From positions 107,895-171,894 of the forward strand of contig JAGLIF010000003.1 in assembly GCA_023143095.1 (NCBI GenBank): a stretch of DNA of 64,000 bases, in the 5' to 3' direction. Under the pieces are notes generated by a model, which saw only the letters and a list, made by a program, of their open reading frames with translations, did no database searches and had not been told where the DNA came from. The stretch comes from Candidatus Altimarinota bacterium (GTDB taxonomy: Bacteria; Patescibacteriota; Gracilibacteria; UBA4473). Below, in pieces: positions 61,081-64,000 of this stretch (positions within the stretch are counted from its first letter, which is position 1; every line of letters starts with the position of its first letter). Position numbers and translations under genes: made by a program.

Positions 61081-64000
61081 TTAATTAAAAGGACAATTTG
61101 TCATATCTATCATCCCCCAACATTCAATAGTTCCATCTGAAATAAAAGCACAAGAGTGAGAATGCCCACCTGAAACTGCTGTAGCATTATTTATGCCAGA
61201 CGCTCCGCTTACTTGTCCTCGGTCATCCTTCCCCCAGCATTCAACCGTTCCGCCTGAAATTAAAGCACAAGAGTGAGACACCCCACCTGAAACTGCTGTG
61301 GCATTGCTTATGCCAGACGCGTCACTTACTCGTCCATCTCCATCATACCCCCAGCATTCAACAGTTCCATCTGAAATTAGAGCACAAGAGTGATACATTC
61401 CACCTGAAACTGCTATGGCATTACTTATGCCAGACGCTCCACTTACTTGTCCATAGGAATCATTCCCCCAGCATGTAACCGTTCCACCTGAAAGTAAAGC
61501 ACAATAGTGCTTCCACCCCACACCTGAAACTGCTGTAGCATTGCTTATTCCAGACGCTCCGCTTACTTCTCCATTTCCATCATATCCCCAGCATTCAACA
61601 GTTCCGCCTGAAATTAAAGCACAAGCACCAGAGTTCCCACCTGAAACTGCTGTAGCATTGCTTATTCCAGACGCTCCATTTACTTGTCCTTGTCCATCAT
61701 ATCCCCAGCATTCAACCGTTCCATCTGAAATTAAAGCACAAGAATGATATGACCCAACTGTAACTGCTGTAACATTGCTTATGCCAGACGCTTCGGTTAC
61801 TTGTCCATATCCATCATACCCCCAGCATGTAACCGTTCCACCTGAAATTAAAGCACAAGAATCTTTATACCCCAATGAACCTTGCGACAAACCAATTGGA
61901 ATACAACTTCCACTTTCCAGATACTCACACCGATTAGTTGGGGGACTACATGTTTCACAAAAACCACAATCCGAATCTGTATAACATTTAATTGCAGGAC
62001 AACTCTCATCTTCCTGCCAACTTAAACAAGGATAATAATATCCCGCTAGTGCAATTTCGTTTAATTTCCAAGTGGCTGTTCCTGGCGGTTGAAAAGACCA
62101 ACTAGAATAGGTTGATTCTAACCGCATTTTATTAGTTGTTTTTCCATGTGCATATGTACAATCGCTGGCACCACATCCTTGAGATTGAAAAGATGTTTCT
62201 GTATCCCAAGAACAATCACTTATCGCATAAAATGTATATTTTCCAAACATAACATAAGGTTCTTGACCACTCCCAATCAACCCTCCAACTACTGAATTCC
62301 CTGTAACTTTTCCTATTGAATATGATTTTTTTACTCGAGCATAATAAAGATCTCCAATTAACCCACCTACAACAGAATCTCCAACCACATCTCCTGTTGC
62401 GTAGGAATCAATTACGGTCTCATTTCCTTCGTTAACATATTCTCCTCCTACAGACCACCAATAACTGTATCCTGTAAGACCTCCTACATACTTATTTCCG
62501 CTAACATTCCCTGTACTAAATGAACTTATAATTCTCGTTCTATGATAATTAGACCCTACTAATCCCCCGACTCTATTATTACCAATTACTGTAACCTTAG
62601 AATACGAGTTTTCAATTATTGATTTTGTACTTATTCCAGAAAGTCCACCAACATAATCTTTTCCTGTAACGCTTCCCACACCAATTCCTATGTTTTTTAC
62701 TGTTGCTGTATTTAAATATCCAAATAATCCAACCACATCCTCTAAACCTCTATTTATATACAACCCACTTACCTCGTATCCTTGTCCATCAAAAATACCT
62801 GTAAAAGTTCCAATCGGATCAAATCCCTCTACTCCCCAAATTGAACCTCCAACAGAAGGATTTGTCTTCGAACAATCAATATCCTGAGTTAAAATGTAAT
62901 CCCCATCCAAAGGATAAGCTGCATCATTTCCTATTTTTTGTAATTCTTCACAAGTTGAAATTCCTATCTGAATTTCAGGCACAACAGGACAAGTATTATT
63001 ATCTTGCCAGCTTAAACAAGGATAATAATCGTCCGATGGCGTAATTTCGTTTAATTTCCAATCATCTGTTTCTGGCGGTTGAAAACTCCATCCAGTATAA
63101 GTTGATTCTTGCCCCATTTCAGCAGTGGTTTTACCTATCCCACCATCACTCGTAGTTTGACCAGAAATTTCGATATTCCAATAGGAATTTGTGGTTGAGG
63201 AGGAAGTACTATATCCAACCAAGCCACCGGTACGATCTGAGCCACTCACACTGCCTGCGGAGTAAGAATTGATGATTGTGGAGGAAGCACCATACCCAAC
63301 CAAACCGCCGATATAACTACCTGAGCCGCTCACACTGCCTGTGGAGTAAGAATTGGTGATTGTAGATGAACGATTATTCCCAATCAAACTACCGATACGA
63401 CTTGAGCCACTCACGCTGCCTGTAGAATAAGAATCGTCGATTGAGGAGGAACGATTATACCCAACCAAACCGCCGACATAACTACCTGAGCCGCTCACAC
63501 TGCCTGTGGAATAAGAATTGGTGATTGGAGACTCATAATTATACCCAACCAAACCGCTTATATAATTACCGCCACTAATATCGATATTTATCACTCCTAC
63601 ATTTTTAATCTCAGCTACATAAGTATATCCAAATAAGCCTACATAATTCTCTGCACTTCTATTTATATACAAATCACTTATTTCAAACCCCTGTCCATCA
63701 AAAATTCCCGTAAATTTATTGGCAGAATCCCCAATCGGATCAAATCCAGCTCCACTATTCCATCCACTCGTCGCTGAACAATCAATGTTTTGTGTCAAAA
63801 TATACTTTCCATCCAAAGGATAAGCTGCATCATTTCCTATTTTTTGCAATTTTTCACAAGTTGAAATTTCTATCTGAATTTCAGACACAACAGGACAAGT
63901 ATTATTATCTTGCCAGCTTAAACAAGGATAATAATCGCCCAATGGCGTAATTTCGTTTAATTTCCAAGTATCTGATCCTGGCGGCTGAAAATCCCAACCA
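61081..64000 (-). CDS. Large surface protein with GLUG and RCC1 repeats, 5' end missing
   Basis: An open frame of at least 973 residues continuing past the right edge; its true start is outside the window. From the visible N-side: a GLUG-repeat block (27-residue units such as YVGGLVGYNRSSSIDDSYST), a spacer WKLNEI..YYPCLSWQ..CP, a second GLUG block (GGLVGSNYH, GGLTGYSYW), a Cys-rich knot (CYTDSDCGFCETCSPPTNRC), then six full and one partial RCC1-like repeats of 39-40 residues (CALISGGTVECWGYDG-x-GQVSGASGI). The modules FDGQGFEISDLYINR and FDGQGYEVSGLYINR mark each GLUG block start. It is likely an adhesin-like exported protein; no anchor is seen at the C-terminus. Confidence 0.88.
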   Translation of the reverse strand, partial: GWDFQPPGSDTWKLNEITPLGDYYPCLSWQDNNTCPVVSEIQIEISTCEKLQKIGNDAAYPLDGKYILTQNIDCSATSGWNSGAGFDPIGDSANKFTGIFDGQGFEISDLYINRSAENYVGLFGYTYVAEIKNVGVINIDISGGNYISGLVGYNYESPITNSYSTGSVSGSGSYVGGLVGYNRSSSIDDSYSTGSVSGSSRIGSLIGNNRSSTITNSYSTGSVSGSGSYIGGLVGYGASSTIINSYSAGSVSGSDRTGGLVGYSTSSSTTNSYWNIEISGQTTSDGGIGKTTAEMGQESTYTGWSFQPPETDDWKLNEITPSDDYYPCLSWQDNNTCPVVPEIQIGISTCEELQKIGNDAAYPLDGDYILTQDIDCSKTNPSVGGSIWGVEGFDPIGTFTGIFDGQGYEVSGLYINRGLEDVVGLFGYLNTATVKNIGIGVGSVTGKDYVGGLSGISTKSIIENSYSKVTVIGNNRVGGLVGSNYHRTRIISSFSTGNVSGNKYVGGLTGYSYWWSVGGEYVNEGNETVIDSYATGDVVGDSVVGGLIGDLYYARVKKSYSIGKVTGNSVVGGLIGSGQEPYVMFGKYTFYAISDCSWDTETSFQSQGCGASDCTYAHGKTTNKMRLESTYSSWSFQPPGTATWKLNEIALAGYYYPCLSWQEDESCPAIKCYTDSDCGFCETCSPPTNRCEYLESGSCIPIGLSQGSLGYKDSCALISGGTVTCWGYDGYGQVTEASGISNVTAVTVGSYHSCALISDGTVECWGYDGQGQVNGASGISNATAVSGGNSGACALISGGTVECWGYDGNGEVSGASGISNATAVSGVGWKHYCALLSGGTVTCWGNDSYGQVSGASGISNAIAVSGGMYHSCALISDGTVECWGYDGDGRVSDASGISNATAVSGGVSHSCALISGGTVECWGKDDRGQVSGASGINNATAVSGGHSHSCAFISDGTIECWGMIDMTNCPFN
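61110..61870 (-). repeat. Tandem RCC1-type repeats, 117-nt units
   Basis: Six full units and one partial of about 117-120 nt, coding CALIS-GGTV-CWGYDG and so on. DNA similarity between units is high, suggesting recent duplication or gene conversion. Confidence 0.8.
63190..63590 (-). repeat. Tandem GLUG repeats, 81-nt units
   Basis: About five units of 81 nt coding GGLVGYN-x-SS-x-I-x-x-SYSTGSVSGS. They are nearly identical in DNA over long stretches. Confidence 0.8.

Noticed and set aside
61081..64000. CRISPR array from the repeats
   Set aside because: The repeats are contiguous coding units (GLUG and RCC1) in an open frame, without spacers.

Overview
The window is AT-rich bacterial DNA that uses the standard code: TGA ends many genes, often as ATGA overlaps with the next start. 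It most likely comes from a Candidate Phyla Radiation (Patescibacteria) genome. Evidence for this is a shortened AlaRS, a bacterial Elp3, a cysteine-rich zinc-knuckle protein of a type I associate with this group, many small membrane proteins, and almost no Shine-Dalgarno sequences. A complete trp operon plus aroC and aroE is more biosynthesis than most such genomes keep and would fit a Peregrinibacteria-like lineage; this placement is inference.

Layout. 0-10.6 kb: a partial Trm11-like gene, htpX, tRNA-Arg(GCG), tyrS, a small membrane protein, a very unusual valS with two histidine-phosphatase domains inserted in its catalytic half, a DUF192 lipoprotein, and a UvrD-type helicase fused to a PD-(D/E)XK nuclease. 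10.7-18.0 kb: an apparently TetR-controlled envelope locus (pilin-like two-helix protein, HlyD adaptor, FtsX-type permease, ABC ATPase, TetR regulator, a tiny ORF, a coiled-coil membrane protein and a UbiB-family kinase) with a clear promoter and palindromic operator in front. 18.1-28.3 kb: glmS, a divergent DapB-like gene, and a tight operon trpR-like, trpE, G, D, C, F, degenerate hydrolase, trpB, A. 28.3-38.4 kb: ruvC, surface and membrane proteins, murJ, a pseudouridine synthase, aroC, aroE, a glycosyltransferase and the cysteine-rich protein. 38.4-40.9 kb: tRNA-Arg(TCT), a repeat-rich gene-free stretch and elp3 flanked by direct repeats. 41-54 kb: housekeeping genes (fusA, khpB/jag, alaS, pyrF, fur, rny, trmB, glyA, rpmB, trmH-like) and tRNA-Tyr. 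53.7-64 kb: an ECF sigma factor with a membrane partner, an atypical membrane gene with a strong Shine-Dalgarno, an RND pump with its adaptor, and the C-terminal part of a large GLUG/RCC1 surface protein.

Beyond the genes, four dispersed signals stand out. One is a 17-bp palindrome, TTGCAATA-S-TATTGCAA and variants, embedded in coding sequence in all three reading frames. The second is a REP-like hairpin TTCCTGCCTTCGCAGGAA, always on the same strand and with one compensatory pair change. The third is a TTTATCAGAGTTTCC motif upstream of many genes. The fourth is a set of -10 boxes only 6-9 nt from start codons, suggesting leaderless mRNAs. The strongest candidates for something undescribed are the ValRS double phosphatase insertion, the coding-region palindrome and the TetR/efflux/UbiB locus.
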